64,000 bases of DNA from Candidatus Melainabacteria bacterium MEL.A1 (GCA_001765415.1 CP017245.1:1240001-1304000), one strand, 5' to 3'. Shown: positions 49,735-59,671, counted from the first letter of the stretch. The notes: generated by a model not told the origin, from the sequence alone. Numbers and translations are program-made.

Positions 49735-50898
49735 TTATTTTCTCAACTTTTTAACAAATTGTTCTAGTCTGTCTATTGCTTCTTTTAAATTTTCCATTGA
49801 ATAAGCATAAGATATTCTCAAAAAACCTTCCCCACTTTGTCCAAAAGCGGTTCCGGGAACAGCTGCCACTTTTTCTTCCATAAAAAATTTTGTTGCAAAT
49901 TCTTCACTTGTCATTCCAAATTCTTTTATACAAGGAAAAACGTAAAAAGCTCCAAAAGGTTCAAAACATTCTAATCCGATATCTTTAAAACGTTTGATTA
50001 AGTAGCGTCGTCTTTGGTTATACGCTTGGCGCATTTCTTCAACGTCTTTATCTCCATTTTTCAGCGCTTCAATTGCCGCATATTGGCTTGTTGTTGGCGC
50101 ACACATAATCGCAAACTGGTGAATTTTTGTCATCTGTTTGATAATCGGTTCCGGTCCACAAGCGTAACCTAATCTCCACCCTGTCATTGCATAAGCTTTT
50201 GAAAAACCGTTTATCAAAAGAGTACGTTCTTGCATGCCGTCAATACTTGCAATAGAAACGTGTTTACCATTATAAGTTAGTTCGCTATAAATCTCATCTG
50301 ACATTACAAAAATATCTTTTTCTATTATGACTTTTGCAATTTCTTCCAAATCTAATTTATTCATAATTGCGCCGGTCGGGTTGTTTGGGTAAGGTAAAAT
50401 TAAAACTTTGGTTTTATTTGTAATTACATTTCTTAATTCTTGTGCAGTTAGTCTAAAATTGTTTTCGGCTTTAAGATTGATGATAACAGGTTTTGCGCCT
50501 GCTAAAACTGCACAAGGTTCGTACGAAACATAAGATGGCTGCGGAATTATAACTTCATCACCAGGGTTAATCATTGCACGAAGTCCAATATCAATAGCTT
50601 CTGAGCCACCGACAGTTACAATAATCTCTTTTAATGGGTCGTAATTAATTTTCTGTGTTCTCGAGATGTAATGTGTAATTTCTTTACGTAAGTCTTTTAG
50701 TCCTGCATTTGAGGTATAAAAAGTTTTACCCTTTTCAAGGGCATAAATCCCTTCATCTCGGATATGCCACGGGGTTTCAAAATCAGGTTCGCCAACACCT
50801 AATGAAATAGCGTCTTTCATTTCACTAACTATGTCGAAAAATTTTCGTATTCCCGACGGTTTTATGTTCTGAACTTTTTTACAAATTGGGTATTTCAT
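49735..50898 (-). CDS. PLP-dependent aminotransferase, class I/II
   Basis: A 387-residue fold type I aminotransferase of the aspartate/aromatic branch. Motifs are GVGEPDFETPWHI, SNAGLKDLRKEI, ILPYPNNPTGAIM (Asn that binds PLP), VMSDEIYSELTY, and LINGFSKAYAMTGWRLGY with the Schiff-base lysine, plus the C-terminal arginine in FLRISYAYS. Substrate specificity cannot be read. The ATG overlaps the stop of the Lrp-type regulator gene (ATGA), a common pairing, so the regulator likely controls it in response to an amino acid. A 17-bp tandem duplication sits at its stop codon. Confidence 0.93.
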   Translation of the reverse strand: MKYPICKKVQNIKPSGIRKFFDIVSEMKDAISLGVGEPDFETPWHIRDEGIYALEKGKTFYTSNAGLKDLRKEITHYISRTQKINYDPLKEIIVTVGGSEAIDIGLRAMINPGDEVIIPQPSYVSYEPCAVLAGAKPVIINLKAENNFRLTAQELRNVITNKTKVLILPYPNNPTGAIMNKLDLEEIAKVIIEKDIFVMSDEIYSELTYNGKHVSIASIDGMQERTLLINGFSKAYAMTGWRLGYACGPEPIIKQMTKIHQFAIMCAPTTSQYAAIEALKNGDKDVEEMRQAYNQRRRYLIKRFKDIGLECFEPFGAFYVFPCIKEFGMTSEEFATKFFMEEKVAAVPGTAFGQSGEGFLRISYAYSMENLKEAIDRLEQFVKKLRK

Positions 50899-51380
50899 GG
50901 TGTAATAATTTCTCTTTCTTGTTCTTCAACAACTTTGTTGACGATTGTTCCGTGATCTTTGTACTTTTTCAAGATAAAATGTGTTGCCGTACTCAAAACT
51001 CTGTCTAGTGTTGAAAGTTTGTCTGTTACAAAATTAGATATCTCTTTTAATGTTTTTTCTTCAAGAGTTACGAGCAAGTCATATCCGCCTGAAATCAAGT
51101 AAACAGATTTCACTTCAGGATATTTGTATATTCTTTCGGCGATTTTGTCAAACCCTTGCCCACGTTGAGGAGTAACCTTAACTTCGATTAGTGCGGTAAC
51201 TTTTTCAATATTAGTTTTTTCCCAGTTTATGAGAGTATGATATCCGCAGATTATACCTTCTTTTTCAAGTTCTGCAATATCATTTGCAACATCAATTTCT
51301 TCCATTCCGAGCATTGCGGCAAGTTCTGATAAATCAATGCGACTATTTTTTTCTATTATAGATAACAATTCTTCTTTCAC
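50895..51380 (-). CDS. Lrp/AsnC-family regulator
   Basis: A 161-residue transcription factor: N-terminal winged HTH (IDLSELAAMLGMEEIDVAND, GIICGYHTLINWEKT) and RAM ligand-binding domain (IEVKVTPQRGQGFDKIA, VYLISGGYDLLVTL). These proteins form octamers and sense amino acids. The start is GTG at 51380 with RBS AAGGAG. It is translationally coupled to the aminotransferase. Confidence 0.92.
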   Translation of the reverse strand: MKEELLSIIEKNSRIDLSELAAMLGMEEIDVANDIAELEKEGIICGYHTLINWEKTNIEKVTALIEVKVTPQRGQGFDKIAERIYKYPEVKSVYLISGGYDLLVTLEEKTLKEISNFVTDKLSTLDRVLSTATHFILKKYKDHGTIVNKVVEEQEREIITP

Positions 51381-51468
51381 GAAAATCTCCTTTTAAAACT
51401 ATTATATGCGAACGAACACAAAAAATGCACCAATGTAAATTTAAGTCTATAGTGGTGCAAGTGTAAAA

Positions 51469-52638
51469 TTATAACGCTCGAATTATCGCTTTAATATTTA
51501 TATCAGTAACTTTTAAAAGTGCGACAGTTCTTGCTGTTTCATCAAAGTTTCCTAAAGATTTTAAAATTTCTGCAGTTTTAAGGATTATTGTTTGATTATT
51601 AGATTTTAACAATTCTCTTATTGCAAGTGTATCTGTCGCAAAATCAAGAGCAGTGTAGACAAAAGGGCTATCCTCTCTCAATTCTTCATTAATATATATT
51701 TCCAAATCTTTTTTGCGAACATTATTTAGTAACTTTTTGATATCGAAGATTTCATTTTTGGTGTTTTTGTCTTCATCAAAAAGGTATTCGTCATTTTCTG
51801 TTAATGTTTCAAATTTTTCTTTTGCATTTAACAAAACGATTGCAGATTTACTATCACTATGATTGCTTATCAATTGTTCAAAGATTTCAAAAAGTTCAAA
51901 ATCAAATATTGTTGCGAGAGGCAAAATTTCTCCGAGTGCATTAATAATATAATTTATTGTTAAAAGCGCATCTTCATAGTTATCTTTTAGTAAATCAAAA
52001 AGGTTTTCCAAATAAGGAATTTCGCCTGCAATATTTTCTGCCATTGTGGAGTTTTTCATTGCGTTAATGATATAAGGAATTGCGGATTTGTTTCCATAAG
52101 CAACTAAAAATTTCACTGCTGAAAGTTTTTCAAAATCATCTTCATTCTTTAATCTTTCGATTGCAGAATTATATGTATCTTCATCGTGCCATGCGCCTAG
52201 TGCTGAGGCGCAATTTTGTGCAAGAAATTCATTTTCAGAATTGGAATAATTTTTCAAAAACTCGTAAGCCAATGGATCTTGAATTTTTGCAAAATATTTA
52301 GCGGCGTAGGTTTTTTCATTATCATTCCCATTTTCAAATTTGTCTAGCATGATGTCAGTTAAATCTTCATCAGCATATTTGACAAGAGCAGAAACTATTG
52401 TATCTTCATAAGATTGAGAATAGTATTTTAAAAACTCAAGTAAATTTTGGTAATTTGTTTCGTTAATAGCATTTGAAATTCTCTGTGTTACATTGTTTTT
52501 TACAAAATCGAAAAGGAAATCGTCGTTATCGACGAGTTCTTTAAATAATTCAACATCGCAATCATCCACAAGATGTTTTGCAACTGTTTCGTATTCATTT
52601 CTGTTTTTACCGGTAAGTTTTTTAAAATTGTCAGACAT
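51469..52638 (-). CDS. HEAT-repeat protein
   Basis: A 389-residue acidic solenoid built of helix pairs typical of HEAT repeats (AAKYFAKIQDPLAYEFL, CASALGAWHDEDTYNSAI, AVKFLVAYGNKSAIPYIINA). These normally form protein-binding scaffolds. There is no enzyme motif. The ATG at 52638 is chosen; an in-frame GTG at 52698 lies within a repeat-like AGTGAAAGGTGAGAAG stretch and is less convincing, although this leaves no clear RBS. It follows the SLOG-type gene on the same strand. Confidence 0.75.
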   Translation of the reverse strand: MSDNFKKLTGKNRNEYETVAKHLVDDCDVELFKELVDNDDFLFDFVKNNVTQRISNAINETNYQNLLEFLKYYSQSYEDTIVSALVKYADEDLTDIMLDKFENGNDNEKTYAAKYFAKIQDPLAYEFLKNYSNSENEFLAQNCASALGAWHDEDTYNSAIERLKNEDDFEKLSAVKFLVAYGNKSAIPYIINAMKNSTMAENIAGEIPYLENLFDLLKDNYEDALLTINYIINALGEILPLATIFDFELFEIFEQLISNHSDSKSAIVLLNAKEKFETLTENDEYLFDEDKNTKNEIFDIKKLLNNVRKKDLEIYINEELREDSPFVYTALDFATDTLAIRELLKSNNQTIILKTAEILKSLGNFDETARTVALLKVTDINIKAIIRAL

Positions 52639-52709
52639 ATTTATGCACAAAGTTAAAAGATCATGACTGTAATGGTCTTTTAACTTCTCACCTTTCACTT
52701 TTCACTTTA

Positions 52710-53312
52710 TTAGTCTAAATAGAATACAGTAATAACCTTGTGACCTTCTTCTGCATATTGAACTGCATTGTGCAAAGTTTTACTTGTATGAGATAGGAAG
52801 CAGATTAACTGATTGCATTCATCAATAATTTCTCTGTTACAAACTCTTGATGCGTCAGCCAAAGTCATCATTGCTCTATCCGGATGTTCAATAATATTTG
52901 GAACTCCGATAAGCTGGTTTTGTACATCTGATGGTTGTTGACCTATTGTTTGAGGTAAAATTACTCTCAATTTGTCAGGGTTAGCCTTCATTGCGCCTCT
53001 GATTGCTGCGGCGTTTGTTCCTGATGAACCACCTGATGTAATAATTGTATTGCCTTGCATTACAAGAGCTGTTGTCAATGTTTCTATCATTTGTTGGTGA
53101 GTAATAGGAAGATTACGACTTCCGATAATTGCAATACGCTTCGCTGATTGTTGAATTGTTGCTAATTCCATAGCAAGTTCATCAACTGTGTCGGGTGAAC
53201 CTGATGAAACTGTATCCATATCTTCATCAATCGGAACTACGATTGAACCTTGTTTTTCTTTGTTTTCGTCTTCTGAACCCATAAATACTTTTGTCATGTC
53301 AGTTTCTACCAT
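52710..53312 (-). CDS. SLOG/DprA-like Rossmann-fold protein
   Basis: A 200-residue protein. After 55 acidic residues comes a SLOG-type nucleotide-binding core: RIAIIGSRNLPITHQQMIET, NTIITSGGSSGTNAAAIRGA, and a late CNQLICFLSHTSKTLHNAV. This core is shared with DprA, LOG and TIR-like sensors that bind nucleotides or ssDNA. The single-domain form with the GSRN and SGGSxGTNxAA motifs is typical of cyanobacteria and relatives. RBS is AGGA. Function unknown. Confidence 0.75.
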   Translation of the reverse strand: MVETDMTKVFMGSEDENKEKQGSIVVPIDEDMDTVSSGSPDTVDELAMELATIQQSAKRIAIIGSRNLPITHQQMIETLTTALVMQGNTIITSGGSSGTNAAAIRGAMKANPDKLRVILPQTIGQQPSDVQNQLIGVPNIIEHPDRAMMTLADASRVCNREIIDECNQLICFLSHTSKTLHNAVQYAEEGHKVITVFYLD

Positions 53313-53394
53313 TTTTCCTACTTTCTCATTGCAATCTATACATTTTTAGTTTATGCTGATTATATCACAAAAATTTGATTTTGGGAATAGGGAT

Positions 53395-55929
53395 ATGGAA
53401 AATATACTGGATAATCTTAACAAAGAACAAAGAGAAGCTGTAGAAACTGTAAGAGGACCATTGTTGGTACTGGCGGGAGCAGGCAGCGGAAAAACGAAAT
53501 TACTTACTTCAAGAATTGCGTATTTAATTCAGAATGGTGTTAGACCTCGTAATATTCTTGCCGTTACATTTACCAACAAGGCAGCAAAAGAGATGAAAGA
53601 ACGTCTTGGTAATATTTTGGGCGAAAACGTTGTAAAATATATGTGGGTCGGTACTTTTCACGGTATTTGTGGAAGAATTTTGAGAGAGAATATTGAAAAT
53701 TATAGTTTTCAATCTGGAAAAAGATTGGATAAAAATTTCTCAATTTATGATGAAACAGATTCTAATGCGGTAATTAAACAGGCAATTAAAAAGCTTAATC
53801 TTGATGATAAAGTTTATGCACCAAAACTTGTAAAAACAGTTATTTCTAATGCTAAAAACAAGATGCAGGATGCTTATACTTTTGCAACTTTTGCCAGAGA
53901 TTTTAAATCACAAAAAATTGCTCAAATTTATGAAGAGTACGAAAATTCTTTGAATAACAACAATGCAATTGACTTTGATGATATGTTAATGCTTACGGTA
54001 AAACTTCTTGAACAGTGCAAAGAGGTTCGGCAACAGTATTACGATAGATTTCAACATATTTTGGTTGACGAGTTTCAGGATACCAATATGGCGCAATATA
54101 AGCTTATTAATATGCTTTATACAAATCTCGAGCCTGATATTCCGGATGAACGTTCATTGTGTGTTGTAGGTGATGTTGACCAGTCAATTTATAGTTGGCG
54201 TGGTGCGGATTATACGATTATTTTGAATTTCCAAAAAGATTTCAAAAAAACAAAATTAATTAAACTTGAACAAAATTATCGTTCTACCGCAAACATTTTG
54301 AATGTCGCAAACGCAATCATTGAGAACAATACAGAGCGTGTGGACAAGGTTCTTTATTCACAAAAAGGTGATGGCGAATTAATTGATTATTTTGAGGCGC
54401 AAGATGAGGCGGATGAAGCAAACTTTATTGCAAGCCGAATTAAACAGGATTCCGGCGGAGATTACAATAGATTTGCAATTCTTTATCGTACAAACTCGCA
54501 ATCTCGTGCATTAGAAGAAGCTTGTATGGCGGCAGGACTTCCGTATAAGATTTATGGCGGTTTAAAATTCTATGATCGTAAGGAAGTTAAAGATATTATT
54601 GCATATTTGAAATTGATTTATAATACGGATGATTCACAAAGTTTCAGAAGAATTGTAAATGTTCCGAAACGTGCAATTGGCGATACTACTGTAAAAAATC
54701 TCTCTGATTTTGCAGATAAAGAAGATATCAGCCTGTTTGCAGCTTGTCAACGAATTGAAGATGCAGTTGAAATTCCGCCTAGAACTCGTTCAAAATTGAA
54801 AGATTTTTCAGAATTGATTTTGAAATTTGTAAACGCTAAAGATTCATATTCATTGCAAGATTTTGTAACTCTTGTTATTGAAAAGACAGGATATTTGGCA
54901 GAACTGCAATCTCAAAATACCCCTGAAAGTGAAGCTGATATTGAAAACTTGCAAGAGTTGGTTAACGTCGCAGGGGAATTTGTTCCTGAAGAAGCTGACA
55001 ATGCTTTAGGTGAATTTTTGCAACAAGTTGCTTTGGTTTCTGACCTTGACGGAATGGAAGATATCTCAAATAATGTAACCTTGATGACTTTGCACTCTGC
55101 AAAAGGTTTGGAGTTCCCAATAGTATTTCTTGCCGGTTGTGATGAAGGTGTATTCCCGCATCAGAGAACATTTAATATCCCATCAGAAATGGAAGAAGAA
55201 CGTCGCTTGATGTATGTTGGAGTTACTCGTGCGGAGGAAAAACTTTATCTTACATCGGCAAAACGCCGTCAAATGTGGGGCGAATACAAATATTACAATC
55301 CATCAAGATTTATTGATGAAATTCCGCCTCAATTGTTGAATAAAATTGGGTTTGAAGGTTCTACAAGCGGAACTTCTACATTCCAAAATGCAGTTTCAAG
55401 AGCAAGAACAGGAAAATCTGATTATTCATATTCTGCAGCTCAATCTGACAGTTTTGGGTATGTAAAACCGTCATCTGGCTTTGGAAAAGGTTTTGTTGCT
55501 CCGACAAGAGGTTTGGCTACAGGAAAATCTCATAATGACAGACAAAGGCAAAATTCAAGTTATTCTCAACAACCGCACAGAACTCCATCTCGCACGATTT
55601 TGGTTAAATCTCAAGCCAATAAACAACGTGATGATGAAAAAATTAAAGAATTTTTTAAAGATAATGCGATAAAAAGAATGCTTGAAGAAAAAAAACAAAA
55701 AGAGCGTATGCAGCAGGCAGAAGATGCTGAACGTCAACGCAGAATGGAAACTACAACTCCAATCGAATACGTTTTTAATGTCGGAGAAAGAGTTTTTCAT
55801 GACAAGTTGGGGATTGGGCATATTCAAGAAGTTACTCAAATTGGTGACAGTATGATGTACACAATTGATTTTGGCAGACAAGGTGTGAAAGCTATGGATG
55901 CCGCTTATGCAAAGTTGAAGAAGTTTTAA
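53395..55929 (+). CDS. pcrA: UvrD/PcrA-type DNA helicase
   Basis: An 844-residue superfamily 1A 3'-5' helicase used in excision repair and in removing RecA or stalled complexes. All motifs are present: Q motif LNKEQREAV, Walker A LAGAGSGKT, Ia AVTFTNKAAKEM, II LVDEFQDTN, III VGDVDQSIYSWRGA, IV EQNYRS, V TLMTLHSAKGLEFP and VI RRLMYVGVTRAEE. The C-terminal 180 residues are low complexity followed by a Tudor-like end (FNVGERVFHDKLGIG), as in PcrA where it binds RNA polymerase. The start is set at 53395; an in-frame ATG lies 42 bp upstream. Confidence 0.95.
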   Translation: MENILDNLNKEQREAVETVRGPLLVLAGAGSGKTKLLTSRIAYLIQNGVRPRNILAVTFTNKAAKEMKERLGNILGENVVKYMWVGTFHGICGRILRENIENYSFQSGKRLDKNFSIYDETDSNAVIKQAIKKLNLDDKVYAPKLVKTVISNAKNKMQDAYTFATFARDFKSQKIAQIYEEYENSLNNNNAIDFDDMLMLTVKLLEQCKEVRQQYYDRFQHILVDEFQDTNMAQYKLINMLYTNLEPDIPDERSLCVVGDVDQSIYSWRGADYTIILNFQKDFKKTKLIKLEQNYRSTANILNVANAIIENNTERVDKVLYSQKGDGELIDYFEAQDEADEANFIASRIKQDSGGDYNRFAILYRTNSQSRALEEACMAAGLPYKIYGGLKFYDRKEVKDIIAYLKLIYNTDDSQSFRRIVNVPKRAIGDTTVKNLSDFADKEDISLFAACQRIEDAVEIPPRTRSKLKDFSELILKFVNAKDSYSLQDFVTLVIEKTGYLAELQSQNTPESEADIENLQELVNVAGEFVPEEADNALGEFLQQVALVSDLDGMEDISNNVTLMTLHSAKGLEFPIVFLAGCDEGVFPHQRTFNIPSEMEEERRLMYVGVTRAEEKLYLTSAKRRQMWGEYKYYNPSRFIDEIPPQLLNKIGFEGSTSGTSTFQNAVSRARTGKSDYSYSAAQSDSFGYVKPSSGFGKGFVAPTRGLATGKSHNDRQRQNSSYSQQPHRTPSRTILVKSQANKQRDDEKIKEFFKDNAIKRMLEEKKQKERMQQAEDAERQRRMETTTPIEYVFNVGERVFHDKLGIGHIQEVTQIGDSMMYTIDFGRQGVKAMDAAYAKLKKF

Positions 55930-55939
55930 AATAATATAA

Positions 55940-56722
55940 CTATTGCATATTTTGTTCAATAAATTGCGCTATTTTCGTCGGGTGAATGTTATTCAACCCG
56001 CCGATTAGTGCATTGTAATCATATCCCCATGCGGTTTGTGAATGCAATTCAATATAATATTTTTTTATAATTTTTAAGTATTCGGAATTGTCTTTTTCTA
56101 AATATTTTAAAAAAAGTTCAATTGGTAAATTTCCTGCTCCTCTACCCATTCCAAAAGTTGTTGCATCAACACTATATGCTCCGAGTTCGATAGCTTTTAT
56201 TGTGTTCGTAAAAGCAAGTTGGAGGTTGTTATGTGCGTGAAAACTTATTCTTTCAAATCCACAATCTGTAAGTTTTTTGTAGATATTTTCAACATCTTTT
56301 GGCATAAAGGAGCCGAAACTATCTGCAAAATAAATCGAATTTAAAATTTCTTTGTTTTTCCAGTTTTTTAAGAGTTCATAATCCTCAAATTTGTCAGCTG
56401 TCATTAGATGTAAAAAAACTTCAAAACCCTGATTTTTAAAATCTTCTATAGCAAAAATTGCAGTTTTAATTTCGTGAGGATAGCAGGCAATTCTTATACA
56501 ATCAGCTTTTTCAGATACTGAATGAATGTTTTTTGCATCTAACATTACGCATAATTTGATGTCGGATGTGGTTATACACTGTGGCATATTATAACCGACT
56601 TCAAAATAATCAATTTGAGTTTTTTCGGCAGCATTAAGAGTTGCCAAAATACATTCATCAGAAAAATTCCACTTATTAACATGTCCGCCATCACGCAGAG
56701 TGCAGTCCAAAATCTTTACCAT
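55940..56722 (-). CDS. DRE-TIM metallolyase, 4-hydroxy-2-oxovalerate aldolase-like
   Basis: A 260-residue TIM-barrel enzyme of the HMG-CoA lyase/isopropylmalate synthase/DmpG superfamily. It opens ILDCTLRDGGHVNKWNF (Arg and Asp of the metal site), then DYFEVGYNMP, SFGSFMPKDV and the metal-binding FHAHNNLQLA, with VDATTFGMGRGAGN near the end. It is shorter than DmpG (about 340) because the C-terminal communication domain is missing, and no aldehyde dehydrogenase partner is adjacent. The reaction is therefore unknown. Leaderless-type promoter. Confidence 0.85.
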   Translation of the reverse strand: MVKILDCTLRDGGHVNKWNFSDECILATLNAAEKTQIDYFEVGYNMPQCITTSDIKLCVMLDAKNIHSVSEKADCIRIACYPHEIKTAIFAIEDFKNQGFEVFLHLMTADKFEDYELLKNWKNKEILNSIYFADSFGSFMPKDVENIYKKLTDCGFERISFHAHNNLQLAFTNTIKAIELGAYSVDATTFGMGRGAGNLPIELFLKYLEKDNSEYLKIIKKYYIELHSQTAWGYDYNALIGGLNNIHPTKIAQFIEQNMQ

Positions 56723-56728
56723 GCAAAT

Positions 56729-56734
56729 ATTTTA
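56729..56734 (-). promoter_or_regulatory. Extended -10 of aldolase-like gene, predicted leaderless
   Basis: TGC-TAAAAT on the minus strand, six bases (ATTTGC), then the ATG at 56722. Back to back with the ribE promoter. Confidence 0.55.
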
Positions 56735-56785
56735 GCACAAAAAATACAAATAACTTTATAGTGCAAGAATATTCTATTTTCATGT

Positions 56786-56791
56786 TAAAAT
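56786..56791 (+). promoter_or_regulatory. Extended -10 of ribE, predicted leaderless
   Basis: TGT-TAAAAT, six bases (CAATTT), then the ATG at 56798. The short gap rules out an FMN riboswitch in front of ribE. Confidence 0.55.
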
Positions 56792-56797
56792 CAATTT

Positions 56798-57391
56798 ATG
56801 TTTACAGGGATTGTCGAAGAAATCGGAAAAATAAAGTCATTTGACGGTAAAAAACTCGTCATAGAATGTTCAAATGTTTTGGATGGAACAAAATTAGGCG
56901 ACAGTATTGCAATAAATGGTTGTTGTCAGACTGTTGTTGATTTGATGAGTAATTATTTTTCAGCCGATGTAAGTTCAGAAACATTGAGGATTACAAAAGG
57001 ATTTAAAACAGGAGAGAGAGTTAATCTTGAAAGAGCTTTAACTCCGCAAACTCGTATGGGTGGGCATATTGTTCAAGGGCATGTTGATGGAGTGGCAAAA
57101 TACTTGGGTGATATGAGGTTTGAAGTTTCTCCTGAACTTGACAAATATATAGTTTATAAAGGTTCGATTACTGTAAACGGTGTTAGTTTAACTGTTTCAA
57201 AGTCTGAAAAAAATATTTTTAGTGTTGCAATTATTCCCCATACACTTGAAAATACTAACCTAAAAGACTTGCGTGTTGGTGATTTGGTTAATATTGAAAC
57301 TGATATTTTAGGTAGATATGTTGAAAAATTTTTATCAACGCAAAATAATAATATTACAGAAGATTTTTTGAAAGAGAACGGATTTATATAA
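56798..57391 (+). CDS. ribE: Riboflavin synthase, alpha chain
   Basis: Final step of riboflavin synthesis: two 6,7-dimethyl-8-ribityllumazine molecules give riboflavin. The 197 residues contain the two internal lumazine-binding barrels, each with its signature: MFTGIVEEIGKI, INGCCQTVV, GGHIVQGHVDGVAK in the first half and VNGVSLTV, IPHTLENTNLKDL in the second. ribBA follows 1 bp after the stop. The lumazine synthase and RibD genes are not in this window. Confidence 0.96.
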   Translation: MFTGIVEEIGKIKSFDGKKLVIECSNVLDGTKLGDSIAINGCCQTVVDLMSNYFSADVSSETLRITKGFKTGERVNLERALTPQTRMGGHIVQGHVDGVAKYLGDMRFEVSPELDKYIVYKGSITVNGVSLTVSKSEKNIFSVAIIPHTLENTNLKDLRVGDLVNIETDILGRYVEKFLSTQNNNITEDFLKENGFI

Positions 57392-57392
57392 T

Positions 57393-58601
57393 ATGGAAAA
57401 TTTTAAATTTGACTCAATAGAAAGTGCATTAGAAGATTTTAAGAACGGCAAAATGTTGATTGTTGCCGATGATGAAGATAGGGAAAACGAAGGTGATTTG
57501 ATATGTTCAGGGCAAATGGTCACCCCTGAAATTATAAAATTTATGGCAGAAAATGCTAAAGGTTTGATTTGTCTTGCAATTGCTCCAGAAATTGCTGAAA
57601 AAATGCAGTTACCGCAAATGGTTGAGCAAAATAATGAATCTATGAAAACCGCTTTTACAGTTAGTATTGATGCATCTGAAAAATACGGTGTAACCACCGG
57701 AATTTCCGCTTTTGATAGAGCAAAAACAATAGAAGTTTGTCTTGCTCCAGATGCCCAACCGTCAGATTTGCGCAGACCGGGACACTTATTCCCATGTGTT
57801 GCAAGAAAAGGCGGTGTTTTAACAAGGACAGGACATACTGAAGCAGTTGTTGATTTGGCAAGGCTTTGCGGGCATGTTCCGGCAGGTCCTATGTGCGAAA
57901 TTATGGCAGAAGATGGTCACATGGCAAGGCGAGATGACTTGTATAAATTTGCTAAAAAGCATGGTATCAAATTTATTTCTGTTGCGGAGCTTATTGCATA
58001 TAGATTGAAGTCTGAAAAAATTGTAACAAGAGAGGCGGAGGCACATCTTCCGACACAATTTGGCGACTTTGAAATTTATGGATATTTAAACCACATGACT
58101 GGGCAAGAAAGCGTTGCGTTAGTAAAAGATGACGGTTCAGATAAAATTCCGCTTGTAAGAGTGCATAGCGAATGCCTTACCGGTGATATTTTTCATAGCT
58201 TGAAGTGTGATTGTAATTACCAATTGCATAGTGCATTAAAAATGATTAACGAGTACGGGAAAGGCGCACTCGTTTACATGAAAGGGCATGAAGGCAGAGG
58301 AATTGGTATAATTAACAAGATTAAAGCCTATCACCTTCAAGAAAAAGGACAAGACACTGTTGAAGCGAATGTTTCTTTAGGATTTAAACCTGATTTGAGA
58401 GATTATGGCATGGGAGCGCAGATAATTCGTGATCTTGGGTTTAATAATTTCAACTTAATTACAAATAATCCGAAAAAAATCGTCGGTTTGAAGGGTTACG
58501 GATTAACTGTACATGATATAGTTAAAATACCGCCATATATAAATGAGTATAACAAGCGGTATATGGAAACCAAAAAAGAGAAAATGCACCACATGATATA
58601 A
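57393..58601 (+). CDS. ribBA: Bifunctional DHBP synthase/GTP cyclohydrolase II
   Basis: A 402-residue fusion enzyme supplying both precursors of riboflavin. Residues 1-205 are 3,4-dihydroxy-2-butanone-4-phosphate synthase (DDEDRENEGDLI, RPGHLFPCVARKGG, GHTEAVVDLARLCG). Residues 206-402 are GTP cyclohydrolase II with zinc cysteines in RVHSECLTGDIFHSLKCDC, then GHEGRGIGIINKIKA and DLRDYGMGAQI. It forms an operon with ribE. Confidence 0.97.
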   Translation: MENFKFDSIESALEDFKNGKMLIVADDEDRENEGDLICSGQMVTPEIIKFMAENAKGLICLAIAPEIAEKMQLPQMVEQNNESMKTAFTVSIDASEKYGVTTGISAFDRAKTIEVCLAPDAQPSDLRRPGHLFPCVARKGGVLTRTGHTEAVVDLARLCGHVPAGPMCEIMAEDGHMARRDDLYKFAKKHGIKFISVAELIAYRLKSEKIVTREAEAHLPTQFGDFEIYGYLNHMTGQESVALVKDDGSDKIPLVRVHSECLTGDIFHSLKCDCNYQLHSALKMINEYGKGALVYMKGHEGRGIGIINKIKAYHLQEKGQDTVEANVSLGFKPDLRDYGMGAQIIRDLGFNNFNLITNNPKKIVGLKGYGLTVHDIVKIPPYINEYNKRYMETKKEKMHHMI

Positions 58602-58636
58602 TGAGTTGCATTGCATGATAACAAGGAATTAAGGAC

Positions 58637-59635
58637 ATGACTGACGAAAATCAAAACTTTGAGGCTAGATTATTAACTCCAAACGATTATAAAGCGTTTG
58701 CAACTGTGTATGATGATTTTGTAAATAGGGCAGTGACTGAGTATAATTTTGAACTTGAACCGCTCGATTTTGAAGGATTTATTGATGCAGTTGAAAAGAA
58801 ATTGATTGAGTGTGTTGTGTTGTTTGAAAATGCAATTCCTGTTGCGTTTTTGGTATATACAACTGCTATTTCAGAGGCAATAGAGCTTAATATAATTCAT
58901 TCATTCAAAATGGAAAATATGGTTGAAAGAGCTATGTACTTGCTTAAAAAGTTTTTGGAACTTACAAAGGCCGAAAGATTGGATAAAATTGTTTGTTATC
59001 CGATGTTAGGTTCGCAAAAAGATTTAATCGGTGATATTGCTCGTTATGGGTTTAAGTTTGTTGGTATTGCTGTTTTGAGATTTATGATGGCAGGAACAAA
59101 TTCAAGAGATATTTTAAAAATTACTCAACTTTCGCCACTTGATAGTGAATACAAGCTTGTTGACTGGCATGACAAATATTTTGAAGATGCGGTGGAAGTT
59201 GTTCAAGAAGGTTTTGAAGATAGTGCAGATGCCTTGTTTGATCCGAGATTTAAGACAATCGAAGGTACTCGTGACATAATTACAAAGATTGTAAAAAATA
59301 TATATGCAGAATTTTTGCCTGAGGCAACAACTATATTGTTATGCAATAATATTCCTGTTGGTTTTTGCTTTATGAACCTTACAGGTGGCAGAATTGCAAA
59401 CATTCCAATTGTTGCGATTAGAAAAGAACATCAGGGCAAGGGGTTGTCAAAACATATGCTTAAAAAATCTGTAGAAAAATTGATTGAAATTACTGACAAC
59501 GGAATAAAACCGATTACGGAAGTAAATACAACTACAGAAACCAATAATTTTCAAGCATTGAAAATGTATAGACATTTAGGCTTTAAAGAGGACTACAACT
59601 ATCCTCAGTCATACTTGCCAACAAAAGATTTATAA
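58637..59635 (+). CDS. GNAT acetyltransferase with double GNAT-like domain
   Basis: A 332-residue protein. The C-terminal half is a complete GNAT domain: IPIVAIRKEHQGKGLSKHML (acetyl-CoA loop), TEVNTTTETNNFQALKMYRH and HLGFKE. The N-terminal half (about 1-150) has the same strand and helix spacing (ENAIPVAFLVYT, YPMLGSQKDLIGDIARYGF) but no CoA loop, so it looks like an inactive GNAT copy. RBS is AAGGA. The stop is followed by a 59-bp-type repeat array. Confidence 0.85.
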   Translation: MTDENQNFEARLLTPNDYKAFATVYDDFVNRAVTEYNFELEPLDFEGFIDAVEKKLIECVVLFENAIPVAFLVYTTAISEAIELNIIHSFKMENMVERAMYLLKKFLELTKAERLDKIVCYPMLGSQKDLIGDIARYGFKFVGIAVLRFMMAGTNSRDILKITQLSPLDSEYKLVDWHDKYFEDAVEVVQEGFEDSADALFDPRFKTIEGTRDIITKIVKNIYAEFLPEATTILLCNNIPVGFCFMNLTGGRIANIPIVAIRKEHQGKGLSKHMLKKSVEKLIEITDNGIKPITEVNTTTETNNFQALKMYRHLGFKEDYNYPQSYLPTKDL

Positions 59636-59671
59636 GTACGTGCGTTAAAGTATCTTGTAGAGGGGGCGACT

